64,000 bases of DNA, from the NCBI RefSeq assembly GCF_014174515.1, contig NZ_JACJUG010000023.1, positions 28,346 to 92,345 on the forward strand. Direction: 5' to 3'. The translations under genes and the position numbers were made by a program. The stretch's first letter is position 1. Every line of letters starts with the position of its first letter. This document shows, in pieces, positions 1-9,377 of the stretch. The notes under the pieces were generated by a model. The model was given only the letters and a program-made list of their open reading frames with translations, had not been told where the DNA came from and made no database searches. This DNA is from Mitsuaria sp. WAJ17 (GTDB lineage Bacteria > Pseudomonadota > Gammaproteobacteria > Burkholderiales > Burkholderiaceae_C).

Positions 1-1365
1 AATCCGCTGTACACCCCGCGCGAGCTGGAGCACCAGCTCAAGGATGCCGGCGCCCGCGCCATCATCATCATCGAGAACTTCGCCGCCACCCTGCAGCAGG
101 TCATCAACAACGTGCCGACCAAGCACGTGGTGCTGGCCTCCATGGGCGACATGCTGGGCTTCCCCAAGGGCCTGATCGTCAACTATGTGGTGCGCAAGGT
201 GAAGAAGCTGGTGCCGGCCTTCGAGCTGCCCCAGGCCGTGCGCTTCAACGATACCCTCGGCCGTGGCCGCGGCCTGGGCTACAAGACGCCCAAGGTCGCG
301 TCCTCGGACATCGCCGTGCTGCAGTACACCGGCGGCACCACCGGCGTCAGCAAGGGCGCCGTGCTGCTGCACCGCAACCTCGTGGCCAATGTGATGCAGT
401 GCGAGGCCTGGTATCTGCCGGCCCTGGCGAAGGTGCCGCAGGGCGAGCAGGTGGTGTCCATCTGTGCGCTGCCGCTCTATCACATCTTCGGCTTCACCAC
501 GAACATGATGCTGTCCATGCACATGGGCGGCTGCAATGTGCTGATTCCCAATCCGCGTGACCTGCCTGGCGTGTTCAAGGAGTTGTCCCAACACCGCTTC
601 CACAGCATGCCGGCGGTCAACACGCTGTTCATGGCCATGGCCAACCACAAGGACTTCGGCACGGTGGACTGGAGCCATCTGGTGATCTCCGTGGGCGGCG
701 GCATGGCCGTGCAGCAGGCCACGGCCAAGCTGTGGCTGGAGAAGACCGGCTGCCCCATCTGCGAGGGCTACGGCCTCTCGGAGACCTCGCCGGTGGCCAG
801 CTGCAACCCGACGGACTCCAAGTCCTACACCGGCACCATCGGCCTGCCCGTGCCCGGCACCGAGATGAAGCTGCTGGACGATGACGGCCACGAGGTGCCT
901 CCCGGCGGCACCGGCGAGATCGCCATCAAGGGCCCGCAGGTGATGGCCGGCTACTGGCAGCGCCCGGACGAGACGGCCAAGGTCATGACCGCCGACGGCT
1001 TCTTCCGCACCGGCGATGTCGGCCAGATGGACGAGCGCGGCTACTTCAAGATCGTGGACCGCAAGAAGGACATGATCCTGGTCAGCGGCTTCAACGTCTA
1101 CCCGAACGAGGTCGAGGACGTCATCACCCAGATGCCGGGCGTGCTCGAGTGCGCCGCCGTGGGCGTGCCGGACGACAAGGCGGGCGAGGCGGTCAAGGTG
1201 GTGGTGGTGCGCAAGGACCCGAACGTCACCGAGGCCGACGTCCGCGCCTTCTGCGAGGCCAACCTCACGGGCTACAAGCGCCCCAAGATCGTCGAATTCC
1301 GGACGGATCTGCCCAAGACCCCGGTCGGAAAGATCCTGCGTCGCGAATTGCGGGACAAAAAGTAG
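1..1365 (+). CDS. fadD: Long-chain fatty-acid-CoA ligase, 3' part (5' end outside window)
   Basis: ATP-dependent activation of fatty acids to acyl-CoA for beta-oxidation or lipid synthesis. The reading frame is open from base 1 without a start, so the N-terminal part (roughly 100-150 residues) lies upstream. Visible ANL-superfamily motifs: the phosphate-binding loop YTGGTTGVSKG, the adenylate motif GYGLSETSPV, the hinge region FRTGDVGQMDERGYFKIVDR, and the C-terminal catalytic lysine in PKTPVGKILRREL. The loop context LQYTGGTTGVSKGAVLLHRN is typical of FadD rather than of acetyl-CoA synthetase. The stop is followed by a 61-nt gap to the next gene on the same strand. The family is certain; chain-length preference cannot be read. 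Confidence 0.93.
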   Translation, partial: NPLYTPRELEHQLKDAGARAIIIIENFAATLQQVINNVPTKHVVLASMGDMLGFPKGLIVNYVVRKVKKLVPAFELPQAVRFNDTLGRGRGLGYKTPKVASSDIAVLQYTGGTTGVSKGAVLLHRNLVANVMQCEAWYLPALAKVPQGEQVVSICALPLYHIFGFTTNMMLSMHMGGCNVLIPNPRDLPGVFKELSQHRFHSMPAVNTLFMAMANHKDFGTVDWSHLVISVGGGMAVQQATAKLWLEKTGCPICEGYGLSETSPVASCNPTDSKSYTGTIGLPVPGTEMKLLDDDGHEVPPGGTGEIAIKGPQVMAGYWQRPDETAKVMTADGFFRTGDVGQMDERGYFKIVDRKKDMILVSGFNVYPNEVEDVITQMPGVLECAAVGVPDDKAGEAVKVVVVRKDPNVTEADVRAFCEANLTGYKRPKIVEFRTDLPKTPVGKILRRELRDKK

Positions 1366-1426
1366 CACTTTCCCGACGGTGGGTCTTCTGGGCAGCGCGT
1401 AAGCTCCCGCCCAGGAGACTTTTGCC

Positions 1427-1963
1427 GTGTTGGACCAGAGCTATCAGAAAACCGACGCCGGCCGCGCTGAAATGAAGGTGCGCCAGCTCGTCAACTCCCG
1501 TGCCACCCGCAACCTGCTGCTGGTGATTGATGCCAGCAAGTCCGCCCGCCAGTGGCTGGGCTTGGTGCAGGGCAGCGCCGAGGCCGATGTCCAGCAGTTG
1601 CTGGACCTTGGCCTGATCCGGGCCGCAGGCGCGGCGCCCGCCTCGGCACCGGCTGCCGAGGGAGCCTTTGCCCCGGCCTTTGGCGCGCCCCCTGCCGCCC
1701 CGGCGCCGGCTCCAGTCCTTGCACCCGCTGTGGCTGCAGGCGGCCAGCCCCAGCTGGACTACGAGCAGCTCTATGCCTACCTCACCCGCCACGCCAAGCA
1801 GTACCTGGGCCTGATGAAGGGCTACAAGGTGGTGCTGGAAGTGGAGCGCTGCAGCGGCCTGCCCGAGCTGCAGGACTATGCCCGCCGCTTCGTCGAGATG
1901 GTCCGCGAGGCCCAGGGCGACGACCTCGCCGAGCAGGTCAAGCGCGCCATGGGCATGCCCTGA
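1427..1963 (+). CDS. Conserved-looking hypothetical protein with Ala/Pro linker
   Basis: A 178-residue soluble protein I do not recognise. It has a helical N-terminal part (residues 1-65, ending VQQLLDLGLI), an Ala/Pro-rich linker (about 66-105) and a helical C-terminal part (about 108-178) starting LDYEQLYAYLTRHAKQYLG. No signal peptide or membrane segment is visible. The start is a GTG directly followed by TTG; either could be used, and an AGGAG ribosome site sits at 1413-1417. It lies between fadD and rsmE in the same orientation. The two helical parts joined by a flexible linker suggest an interaction or regulatory role, but that is speculation. Confidence 0.75.
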   Translation: MLDQSYQKTDAGRAEMKVRQLVNSRATRNLLLVIDASKSARQWLGLVQGSAEADVQQLLDLGLIRAAGAAPASAPAAEGAFAPAFGAPPAAPAPAPVLAPAVAAGGQPQLDYEQLYAYLTRHAKQYLGLMKGYKVVLEVERCSGLPELQDYARRFVEMVREAQGDDLAEQVKRAMGMP

Positions 1964-2034
1964 GCCTCGCCCGGGGCGCCTCGGCTTCTTTGGCACACTG
2001 GCGGGTTCCGGCGACCTTTCCCTGAATCCCGTCC

Positions 2035-2763
2035 ATGCCTCCACGCTTCTTTGTCGATACCCCCCTGGCCGGTCCGGCCGAGCTGAGCCTGCCCGCCACC
2101 GCCGCCCGCCACGTGCAGGTGCTGCGCCTGCAGCCCGGCAGCCCCCTGACCCTGTTCGACGGCTCCGGCGACGAGTGGCAGGCCGAGGTCACCGCCATGG
2201 GCCGCAGCGAGGTTCGCGTGCAGCTGCACGCCCGCCAGCCGGTCAACCGCGAGCTGGCCACGGCCCTGACCCTGTGCGTGGTGATGCCCGCCAATGACCG
2301 CATGGACGGCCTCGTCGAGAAGGCCACTGAGCTGGGCGCCGTGGCCATCCAGCCCCTGATGAGCGAGCGTTCGGTGCTGCGCCTGCAGGGCGAGCGTGCC
2401 CAGAAGAAGCAGGCGCACTGGCAGGGCGTGGCCATCGCCGCGGCCGAGCAGTGCGGACGGGCCCGCGTCACGCAGATCCAGCCGGTCCAGACCCTGGCCG
2501 CCTGGCTGGCGGGCCTGGACGCGACGGCGCCCACCCGCCGCTGGCTGCTGAGCCCCACCGCCGCCCGGCCCTTGCACGAGCGCGCCGCTGGCGAGCCCCA
2601 GCCCACCCTGGTCCTCAGCGGTCCTGAAGGCGGCCTGAGCCCCGCCGAGGAGCAGGCCGCCCGCGATCGCGGCTTCGAGGCCCTGCAGCTGGGGCCGCGC
2701 ATCCTGCGTGCGGACACCGCCCCCCTGGCCGTGCTGGGCTGGGTGGCTTTGCAGCAGGCCTGA
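2035..2763 (+). CDS. rsmE: 16S rRNA (uracil1498-N3)-methyltransferase RsmE
   Basis: SAM-dependent methylation of U1498 in helix 44 of 16S rRNA (family knowledge). The 242-residue length is normal. The N-terminal PUA-like part carries AARHVQVLRLQPG, and the C-terminal SPOUT trefoil-knot domain has LVLSGPEGGLSPAEEQA and LGPRILRADTAPLAVLGW, the knot and SAM-binding signature. The usual family form is RTETAP, here RADTAP, a mild change. The region VMPANDRMDGLVEKATELGA is also diagnostic. The ATG at 2035 matches the family N-terminus (RFFVDTPL). It is followed 58 nt later by an MFS transporter gene on the same strand. Confidence 0.95.
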   Translation: MPPRFFVDTPLAGPAELSLPATAARHVQVLRLQPGSPLTLFDGSGDEWQAEVTAMGRSEVRVQLHARQPVNRELATALTLCVVMPANDRMDGLVEKATELGAVAIQPLMSERSVLRLQGERAQKKQAHWQGVAIAAAEQCGRARVTQIQPVQTLAAWLAGLDATAPTRRWLLSPTAARPLHERAAGEPQPTLVLSGPEGGLSPAEEQAARDRGFEALQLGPRILRADTAPLAVLGWVALQQA

Positions 2764-2821
2764 GGCGTCACGGCACACGGGGGGTGTTAGCCTCCCGGCC
2801 ACGCTCCCCCCGAAAGCCGCC

Positions 2822-4015
2822 ATGAACCCCGCGCTGATGCTGCTGACCCTGTGCCAGGGTCTGTTTCTGACCAACAACGTCACCTTCATCGCCATCAACG
2901 GTCTGGTGGGCCTGGCCCTGGCGCCCGTGCCCTGGATGGCCACGCTGCCGGTGTGCAGCTATGTGGCGGGCGGGGCCCTGTTCGCGCCTCTGGTGGCGCG
3001 CCATCAGCGGGCCTGGGGGCGGCGCCGAGGCTTCCAGGTGGCGGCCCTCGTGGCGGTCATGAGCTGCTCGCTGGCGGCCTTTGCCGTCACCGAGCGCAGC
3101 TTCTGGCTGGTGGTGCTGGCCACGCTGCTGGCGGGTTACTACAACGCCAGCGCGGGCCTGTATCGCTTCGTGTCGACCGAGCTGGTGAAGCCCGCGCGCC
3201 GCGAGACCGCCATCTCCTGGGTGCTGGCCGGCGGTCTGCTGGGCGCGGTGGCCGGGCCGGCGCTGGCCAAGCTCAGCCGCGACCTGCTGGTGCAGCCCTT
3301 TGCCGGCGCCTACCTGGCCCTGGTGGGCGTGGCGCTGCTGAGCCTGCTGGTGGTCTCGCTGATTCCCTTCCCGCCCCTGGCCGAGTCGCAGCCCGGCGCG
3401 GCCACGGGCCGCTCCTGGCCGCAGCTGATGCGGGAGGAGCCCTTCTTCCTCGTGGCCATCGCGGCCTGCGCCCTGGGCTATGGGGTGATGAACCTGCTGA
3501 TGGCCGCCACGCCCATTGCCATGAAGCAGTGCAGCCTGCCCTTCGACAACGCCACCTTCGTGCTGCAGTGGCATGTGCTGGGCATGTTCGCGCCCAGCTT
3601 CTTCACCGGCCACCTGATCCAGCGCGTGGGCGTGCTGCCGGTGATGGCGACGGGGCTGTTGCTCAATCTGGTCTGCGTGGGCTTCGCCCTGACCGGGCAA
3701 GACCTGACCCATTTCCTGGGCGCTCTGCTGGCCCTGGGCGTGGGCTGGAACTTCCTCTTCGTGGGCGGCACCACCCTCTTCACCCGGGCCTACCGCCCCG
3801 AGGAGAAGACCCGGGCGCAGGCCACCATGGAGGTCTGCATCAACAGCACCATGACGCTCACCGCCTTCAGCTCCGGCGCCCTGGTGACGGCCGGGGGCTG
3901 GCAGCGCATGGCCCTGGGTTCCCTGCTGCCGCTGGCCCTCATCGGCCTGGCGCTGGCGGTGGGCGCGCGCCGCCTCATTCAGCAGCGCGCGGCTTCTCCC
4001 GTGCCGAACCCTTGA
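2822..4015 (+). CDS. MFS transporter
   Basis: A 397-residue inner-membrane carrier with about 12 hydrophobic segments, typical of the major facilitator superfamily. The first segment starts at residue 4 (ALMLLTLCQGLFLTNN). A charged cytoplasmic loop between TM2 and TM3 (ARHQRAWGRRRGF) sits where the MFS A-motif loop lies. The frame is open further upstream, but the ATG at 2822 puts the first membrane helix at the N-terminus. Substrate unknown. The 3' end overlaps the convergent rRNA methyltransferase gene by 41 bp. Confidence 0.85.
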   Translation: MNPALMLLTLCQGLFLTNNVTFIAINGLVGLALAPVPWMATLPVCSYVAGGALFAPLVARHQRAWGRRRGFQVAALVAVMSCSLAAFAVTERSFWLVVLATLLAGYYNASAGLYRFVSTELVKPARRETAISWVLAGGLLGAVAGPALAKLSRDLLVQPFAGAYLALVGVALLSLLVVSLIPFPPLAESQPGAATGRSWPQLMREEPFFLVAIAACALGYGVMNLLMAATPIAMKQCSLPFDNATFVLQWHVLGMFAPSFFTGHLIQRVGVLPVMATGLLLNLVCVGFALTGQDLTHFLGALLALGVGWNFLFVGGTTLFTRAYRPEEKTRAQATMEVCINSTMTLTAFSSGALVTAGGWQRMALGSLLPLALIGLALAVGARRLIQQRAASPVPNP

Positions 4016-5234
4016 TCAGGTCGAAGCGGAACAGCCGGCATTCGATGGGGCCGTTCCACATGGGCACGCGGCGGTTTTCCTTGAGCCGCATCTTCGTGGG
4101 CAGCTTCATGTCCGGGCACAGCAGCCAGGCGGTCCAGCCGGCGGGGTTCTCGGTGTAGCTGCGCTTCCAGTGGGCGGCCAGGCGGGGGAAGAAGTCATCG
4201 TCCGCATCACGCTGCTCCGATCCGCTCGCTTCCCGGACCGCGGCGGCCTTGCCCCGCACCTCGATCCGCTCGCCGTAGGGCGGGTTCATCATGATGGTGC
4301 CGGGCATGCCCTCGGGCAGCTTGGGTGCGGCGCGCTCCAGGGCGTCGCCGCCATTGAACTGGATGTACTGGGCCACGCCAGCGCGCTCCGCGTTGCGGCG
4401 GGCGAAATCGACCATGCGGAAGGCGACGTCGCTGGCGAAGATGGGCACGGCCGGCGGGTGCACGCGGGCCTGGGCCGCCTGCTTCATCTCGGCCCAACGC
4501 CCGCGCAGGGGCTGGAAGGGCAGCTGGCGCTCGAAGGCGAAGCGGCGTTGGGTGCCCGGCGCGATGCCGCAGGCGATCTGCGCGGCCTCGACGGGGATGG
4601 TGCCCGAGCCGCAGCAGGGGTCGTGCAGGGCCCCGCCGGTCTCGGGCGTGCCCCGCCAGCCGGCCGCGGCCAGCATGGCGGCGGCCAGGGTCTCCTTCAG
4701 CGGGGCGTCGCCCTTGTCCACGCGCCAGCCGCGCTTGAAGAGGGGCTCGCCGGAGGTGTCCACGTACAGCGCGGCGCGTTCCTCGCCCAGGTGCAGGACC
4801 ACGGGCAGGTCCGGCGCGCGGGTGTCCACGCTGGGGCGCTCGCCGGTGGCGTCGCGCAGGGCGTCGCAGATGGCGTCCTTGATGCGCAGGGTCGCGAAGT
4901 TCAGGCTGCGCAGGGGCGAGCGCTGGGCCGTGGTGTCCACGCGGATGGTGTGCTGCGGGCCGATCCAGCGCTCCCAGTCCACGCGGCGGGCCAGCACATA
5001 GAGGTCGTCCTCGTGGCGGTAGCCGCCCTCGATGAGCTCCACCAGCACGCGCTGGGCGAGGCGGCTTTCGAGGTTGATCTGCATGACATCTTCCGGTGTG
5101 CCCTGCACCGAGCAGCCGCCACGCAGGGCGTGGATACGGCCGCGCGGCAGGATGCGGTGCAGCTCTTCCTCCAGCAGGGGCTCGACCCCACCGGGGCAGG
5201 AGACGAAGAGGTACAGCGTTTCAGGGCGGGACAT
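3975..5234 (-). CDS. THUMP-domain class I SAM-dependent RNA methyltransferase (RlmL-type, short form)
   Basis: Predicted rRNA guanine-N2 methyltransferase. The 419-residue protein has a ferredoxin-like/THUMP N-terminal part (about 1-160: LYLFVSCPGGVEPLLEEEL, LARRVDWERWIG) and a Rossmann methyltransferase domain (about 190-400). The SAM/catalytic motifs are DPCCGSGTIPVEAA and the N6/N2-methylase motif NPPYGER. It corresponds to the first half of E. coli RlmL, which is fused to RlmK; there is no RlmK part here. The ATG at 5234 begins MSRPETLYLF, matching family N-termini. Its last 41 bp overlap the convergent MFS gene. A 260-bp non-coding gap separates it from the divergent acyl carrier protein gene. 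Confidence 0.88.
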   Translation of the reverse strand: MSRPETLYLFVSCPGGVEPLLEEELHRILPRGRIHALRGGCSVQGTPEDVMQINLESRLAQRVLVELIEGGYRHEDDLYVLARRVDWERWIGPQHTIRVDTTAQRSPLRSLNFATLRIKDAICDALRDATGERPSVDTRAPDLPVVLHLGEERAALYVDTSGEPLFKRGWRVDKGDAPLKETLAAAMLAAAGWRGTPETGGALHDPCCGSGTIPVEAAQIACGIAPGTQRRFAFERQLPFQPLRGRWAEMKQAAQARVHPPAVPIFASDVAFRMVDFARRNAERAGVAQYIQFNGGDALERAAPKLPEGMPGTIMMNPPYGERIEVRGKAAAVREASGSEQRDADDDFFPRLAAHWKRSYTENPAGWTAWLLCPDMKLPTKMRLKENRRVPMWNGPIECRLFRFDLIKGSAREKPRAAE

Positions 5235-5402
5235 GGCGGGACTTGGGGCGTGCAAAGCGTCTATTGTCCCAGTTTGATCAGCCGGCCGGCCTGCCGGGCG
5301 TCCTAACTGGGCCGACGGCCTCATCTCCAGGCAATGGCCGGAGACCGGGCCGGATCGGGCGTGCCGCTGACTCAGGGGGGGGGACTGATGGGCTGACACG
5401 CA

Positions 5403-5431
5403 TTGACGCTATCCTCCCGGCTTTCTTCGAT
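5403..5431 (+). promoter_or_regulatory. Possible sigma70 promoter for the ACP-FkbH-MBOAT cassette
   Basis: In the 260-bp gap before the acyl carrier protein gene, TTGACG (5403-5408) is a 5/6 match to a -35 box. A 17-bp spacer leads to TTCGAT (5426-5431), a poor -10 match. Nothing else in the gap stands out apart from a run of G at about 5375-5383. Weak call. Confidence 0.3.
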
Positions 5432-5494
5432 GTCTGGATCGGCCTCGCCTGCGGCGACGGTCCGGTCCCGGACTCTTCTTGCGGAGTTGATGTG

Positions 5495-5731
5495 ATGAAT
5501 GCAGTCGCGGCGCGCCTGACCGAGTTGTTGCGTGATGTTTTTGACAACGACGATATTGAACTGACAGACGACATGACGGCGGCCGATGTCGATGGCTGGG
5601 ACAGCATGGGCAATGTGCGCCTGTTCCTGGCGATCGAGCAGGAGTTCGGGATGCGATTTGCCGCCAGCGAGATCAGCGCCATCAAGAACGTCGGCGAGCT
5701 GGTGGCTGCCATCGAGCGCAAGGGTCGTTGA
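5495..5731 (+). CDS. Acyl carrier protein (stand-alone, cassette-specific)
   Basis: A 78-residue acyl carrier protein. The phosphopantetheine attachment site is Ser37 in GWDSMGNVRL, a DSxxxV-type motif, and the four-helix pattern with an acidic N-terminal half is evident. It is not the fatty-acid-synthesis AcpP: there are no fab genes nearby and the sequence differs around DSL. The ATG at 5495 gives the standard length. The next gene, an FkbH-like loader, starts 74 nt downstream on the same strand. The cassette parallels DltC in the D-alanyl-transfer system. The first half of the gene has noticeably lower GC than its neighbours. Confidence 0.88.
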   Translation: MNAVAARLTELLRDVFDNDDIELTDDMTAADVDGWDSMGNVRLFLAIEQEFGMRFAASEISAIKNVGELVAAIERKGR

Positions 5732-5805
5732 GGCCCTGCCGAAGCGGGCTGGCGCGCCTGACCTCAGGCCTTGCGGCGCGCTGGCAGCAATGAATCGAGA
5801 ATGCA

Positions 5806-7695
5806 ATGAACCTGCAAGACTTGCCCTGGCTCCCCGAAGCCGCGACCGAATTCCGGGCTGAGCTGCGCCAGCTGCGCGACATGGCCGAACTGCCAATGCA
5901 GGCGCTGCGCCGGCTCGCCGCCGGACGCCTGAACATGACGCAGCTGCATGCGTTGACGCGCCTGCTTGCCGATCCTCTGAAGGTGAAGGGGGCCGCGCCC
6001 ATCACCGTGGGCCTGCTGTCCAATGCCAGCACGGAGCTGATCGCGTCGGCACTGCCTGCCACCGGGCTGCGTCACGACCTGCTGCTGGACCTGCAGGTGC
6101 CGGCCTACGGGCAGTTCATGCAGGAGGCCCTGGATCCGGCGTCGCAGACCCGCACCCGGTGCAATGATTTCGTCGTCCTGGCCCTCGACTATCGGGCGTT
6201 CCAGTGGCGGCCCTGCCCGGGCAATGCAGCGCTGGCCGAGCAGCAGGTCGAGGAAGCGATGCAGATGCTGGCCGGCCTGGTGGCCGGGCTGCGCAGCGGG
6301 CATGCGTCCTGCAGTGTCGTGGTGCAGACCCTGGCCGCGCCGGCTGAAAGCCTGTTCGGCAGCCTGGAAGGGCAGCTGCCGGGGACCCAGCGCTGGTTGA
6401 TCGAAGCCTTCAACCAGCGCCTGCGGGCACGACGGGCCTCGGGCGAACTGCTGTTCGACGTGGCAGCGCTGGCCGGCCAAGTGGGTCTGAGCCATTGGCA
6501 TGATCCGACGCAATGGGCCATCGGCAAGTTTGCCTTCGCCCATGCCATGGTGCCGCTGTATGCCGAGCACCTGGCTCGACTGCTGATGGCTGCCAGGGGC
6601 AAGGCCCGGAAATGCCTGGTCCTGGACCTGGACAACACGCTGTGGGGCGGCGTCATCGGCGATGACGGACTGGCGGGCATCGTGCTGGGCCAGGGGCATC
6701 CGGTCGGAGAAGCGCACCTGCAGGTCCAGGCCACGGCGCTGGCGCTGCGTGAACGCGGCATCGTGCTGGCGGTGTCCTCCAAGAACGAGGAGTCCATCGC
6801 GAGGCAGGTGTTCCGTGAGCATCCCGACATGCTGCTGCGCGAGGAGCACATTGCCGTCTTCCAGGCGAACTGGAAAGACAAGGCCAGCAATCTGCGGGCG
6901 ATCGCCCAGGCGTTGAACATCGGCGTGGACGCGCTGGTGTTCCTGGACGACAACCCCGCCGAGCGCCAGCAGGTCAGGTTGGAATTGCCGCAGGTCGCTG
7001 TGCCGGAACTGCCACCCTCGCCGGAGTTCTTCGCCGGTACCCTGCTCGCAGGCGGCTATTTCGAGGCCCTGCAGTTCACCGCCGAGGACGGGCAGCGTGC
7101 CGCCCAATACCAGGCCAACGCGGCACGCAGCGCCGAACTCGGCGCCAGCAGCGACCTGGGGGCCTATCTGCAGTCCCTGCAGATGCAGGCGCATTTCGGC
7201 GTGTTCGACGCGCTGGGCCGAGCGCGCATCAGTCAGCTGATCAACAAGACCAACCAGTTCAACCTGACCACCCGACGCTACAGCGAGGCCGAGGTGGAGT
7301 CCTTTGAGCGCAATCCCGAAGTCCTGGGCCTGCAGATCCGTCTGGTGGATCGCTACGGTGACAACGGCATGATCAGCGTCGTTATCTGCAGGCCCTTGGG
7401 CGGCACCGACTGGGTGATCGACACCTGGCTGATGAGTTGCCGGGTGCTCAACCGCGGCCTGGAACGGCAGGTGCTCAACGAGCTGGTGCAGTGCGCGGCA
7501 AGCCGGGGCATCCAGCGGCTGGTGGGCGAGTACATCCCGACCGAAAAGAACGCCATGGTGGCCGAACACTATCCGCGCCTGGGATTCACGGCCTTGCCTG
7601 CGGAAGCGGGCGCGCAGCGCTGGGCGCTGGACGTGGCGGGCTACCAGCCGGAGGCCCAGCCCATTGCCGTGAGCTGGTCGGCAACGGCGACCTGA
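5806..7695 (+). CDS. FkbH-like HAD-IIIC phosphatase/acyl-loading enzyme
   Basis: A 629-residue three-part protein. The N-terminal part (about 60-240) resembles the SGNH-like region of long FkbH proteins. The HAD domain (about 266-420) has Asp274 and Asp276 in CLVLDLDNTLWGGVIGDDG, motif II Ser in LAVSSKNEESI and motif IV VFLDDNPAERQQV. The C-terminal part (about 450-620) is GNAT-like (LINKTNQFNLTTRRY, VGEYIPTEKNAMV). Characterised FkbH proteins take the glyceryl group from 1,3-bisphosphoglycerate, dephosphorylate it and load it on an acyl carrier protein. The adjacent ACP and MBOAT genes imply the same chemistry feeding a membrane transferase. The substrate here is inferred, not shown. Confidence 0.88.
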   Translation: MNLQDLPWLPEAATEFRAELRQLRDMAELPMQALRRLAAGRLNMTQLHALTRLLADPLKVKGAAPITVGLLSNASTELIASALPATGLRHDLLLDLQVPAYGQFMQEALDPASQTRTRCNDFVVLALDYRAFQWRPCPGNAALAEQQVEEAMQMLAGLVAGLRSGHASCSVVVQTLAAPAESLFGSLEGQLPGTQRWLIEAFNQRLRARRASGELLFDVAALAGQVGLSHWHDPTQWAIGKFAFAHAMVPLYAEHLARLLMAARGKARKCLVLDLDNTLWGGVIGDDGLAGIVLGQGHPVGEAHLQVQATALALRERGIVLAVSSKNEESIARQVFREHPDMLLREEHIAVFQANWKDKASNLRAIAQALNIGVDALVFLDDNPAERQQVRLELPQVAVPELPPSPEFFAGTLLAGGYFEALQFTAEDGQRAAQYQANAARSAELGASSDLGAYLQSLQMQAHFGVFDALGRARISQLINKTNQFNLTTRRYSEAEVESFERNPEVLGLQIRLVDRYGDNGMISVVICRPLGGTDWVIDTWLMSCRVLNRGLERQVLNELVQCAASRGIQRLVGEYIPTEKNAMVAEHYPRLGFTALPAEAGAQRWALDVAGYQPEAQPIAVSWSATAT

Positions 7696-7719
7696 CCCCG
7701 CGGCGGCGCGGAACTGTTC

Positions 7720-9375
7720 ATGCTCTTCAATTCCTACAGCTTCATCTTCCTTTTCCTGCCGGCCATCTGCCTGGGCTACCAGCTGCTGGGCCGGCTGCGA
7801 TCCCGCCAGGCCAGTCTCAGCTGGATCGTGCTGTGCTCGATCCTGTTCTACGGCATCTGGAATCCCTACAACCTGGCGGTCATCCTGCCTTCGATCACGG
7901 TCAACTACGGGCTTGCCTTGCTCATTCGTCGCAGCAATGCGCGCGGGGAGTCTGGCCAGCGCGCCGCCAGCTGGCTTCTGACCACGGGCATCCTGTTCAA
8001 CCTGGTGGTCCTGGGCTACTTCAAGTACAAGAACTTCTTCCTGGACAGCCTGAATCTGGCTGTCGGGACGCAGTTCGAATTGACGGCGGTGATGCTGCCC
8101 CTGGGCATTTCCTTCATCACCTTCCAGAAGATCGCTTTCCTGCTGGACGTCCGGGCGGAGACGGTCAAGGACTTCGACCTGTACGACTTCCTGGTCTTCG
8201 TGTTCTTCTTCCCCCAGCTGATTGCCGGCCCCATCGTGCACTACCGAGAGATGATGCCGCAGTTCGAGCAGCTGAATTACCGCTTCTGCGGCCGTGACGT
8301 GGCGGTCGGGCTGTCGCTGTTCGCGATGGGTCTGTTCAAGAAGGTGGTGCTCGCCGACGGCGTGGCGGTCCACGTCGGGCCGGCCTTCAGTGCGGCCGAG
8401 CAGGGGCAGTCGCTGGACTTCTTCGCGGCCTGGATGGGGGCCCTGGCCTACACCTTCCAGATCTACTTCGACTTCTCCGGCTATTCCGACATGGCAATCG
8501 GCCTGGCCCGGCTGTTCGGGATCCGTCTGCCGGTCAACTTCAACTCGCCGCTGAAGGCGTCCAGCATCATCGACTTCTGGGCTCGTTGGCACATCACGCT
8601 GACGCGCTTCCTGACGGCCTACATCTACACGCCCGTGGTGATGGCGCTGACCCGGCGTCGCATGCAGGCAGGCCGGCCTGTGCTGGGGCGCGGCCCCGCG
8701 CACCCGGGAGCCTTCGCGGTGCTGACGGTGTTTCCCACGATCCTGACCATGTTCGTCTCGGGCTTCTGGCATGGGGCCGGTTTCACCTTCGTCATCTGGG
8801 GGCTGCTGCATGGCGCCTACTTGTGCATCAACCATGCCTGGCGCCAGTGGCGTCCGAAGTGGGACAAGCAGCGCTATGAGCGGGTGATGAAACCGCTGGG
8901 CTTTGTGCTGACCTTTACCGCGGTGGTCGTGGGCATGGTGTGGTTCCGCGCGCGCAATGTGAGCGGAGCCCTGGAAATGCTGCAGGCCATGGCGGGCTGG
9001 CACGGCGCGAGCCTGCCGGATGCCCTGATGGCGCGGCTGGGCGCTGCCGCGGGCTGGCTCGAGCATCTGGGCATCCATGGAGGCATGAGCTCCGGATCCG
9101 AGTTCGTCGCCTGCGCCGCCTGGCTGCTCTTGCTGTTCCTGGTCGCACTCCTGGCACCCAACTCGCTGGAGCTGCTGCGGCATTTCGAGCCAGCGCTGCA
9201 TTACGTGCCGCCCAAACCGGCCAAGCCCGCGCGCGGCGTGGCCGCCGAGCTGCCGAAGCGTGCCTTGCCCGCCCTGCAGTTCAACTTGCCATGGGCGGCG
9301 CTGACGGCCCTGGCCTTCGTGCTGGGCGCCTTCGGCCTGAATCGCGTCAGCGAGTTCCTCTACTGGCAGTTCTGA
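7720..9375 (+). CDS. MBOAT family O-acyltransferase (AlgI/DltB-like)
   Basis: A 551-residue polytopic inner-membrane protein. The N-terminus LFNSYSFIFLFLPAICLGY and the core FFPQLIAGPIVHYREMMPQF plus FSGYSDMAIGLARLFGI are hallmarks of AlgI/DltB-type MBOATs. The active-site histidine is in SGFWHGAGFTFVIWGLLHG. Known relatives hand acyl groups from a cytoplasmic carrier across the membrane to alginate, teichoic acid or cellulose. It starts 24 nt after the FkbH-like gene and is followed after 2 nt by an SGNH-like protein, so the genes are almost certainly cotranscribed. The donor is probably the local ACP; the acceptor is unknown. Confidence 0.92.
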   Translation: MLFNSYSFIFLFLPAICLGYQLLGRLRSRQASLSWIVLCSILFYGIWNPYNLAVILPSITVNYGLALLIRRSNARGESGQRAASWLLTTGILFNLVVLGYFKYKNFFLDSLNLAVGTQFELTAVMLPLGISFITFQKIAFLLDVRAETVKDFDLYDFLVFVFFFPQLIAGPIVHYREMMPQFEQLNYRFCGRDVAVGLSLFAMGLFKKVVLADGVAVHVGPAFSAAEQGQSLDFFAAWMGALAYTFQIYFDFSGYSDMAIGLARLFGIRLPVNFNSPLKASSIIDFWARWHITLTRFLTAYIYTPVVMALTRRRMQAGRPVLGRGPAHPGAFAVLTVFPTILTMFVSGFWHGAGFTFVIWGLLHGAYLCINHAWRQWRPKWDKQRYERVMKPLGFVLTFTAVVVGMVWFRARNVSGALEMLQAMAGWHGASLPDALMARLGAAAGWLEHLGIHGGMSSGSEFVACAAWLLLLFLVALLAPNSLELLRHFEPALHYVPPKPAKPARGVAAELPKRALPALQFNLPWAALTALAFVLGAFGLNRVSEFLYWQF

Positions 9376-9377
9376 GC

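Noticed and set aside
2708..2821. N-terminal extension of the MFS gene into rsmE
   Set aside because: The extension is a shifted frame of rsmE codons and has no membrane character; ATG 2822 gives a normal MFS N-terminus.
5384..5427. Another copy of the EPS-regulon promoter before the ACP cassette (CTGACA)
   Set aside because: Half-site spacing is 10, the first half does not match, and nothing like AATGGCC follows after 19 nt.
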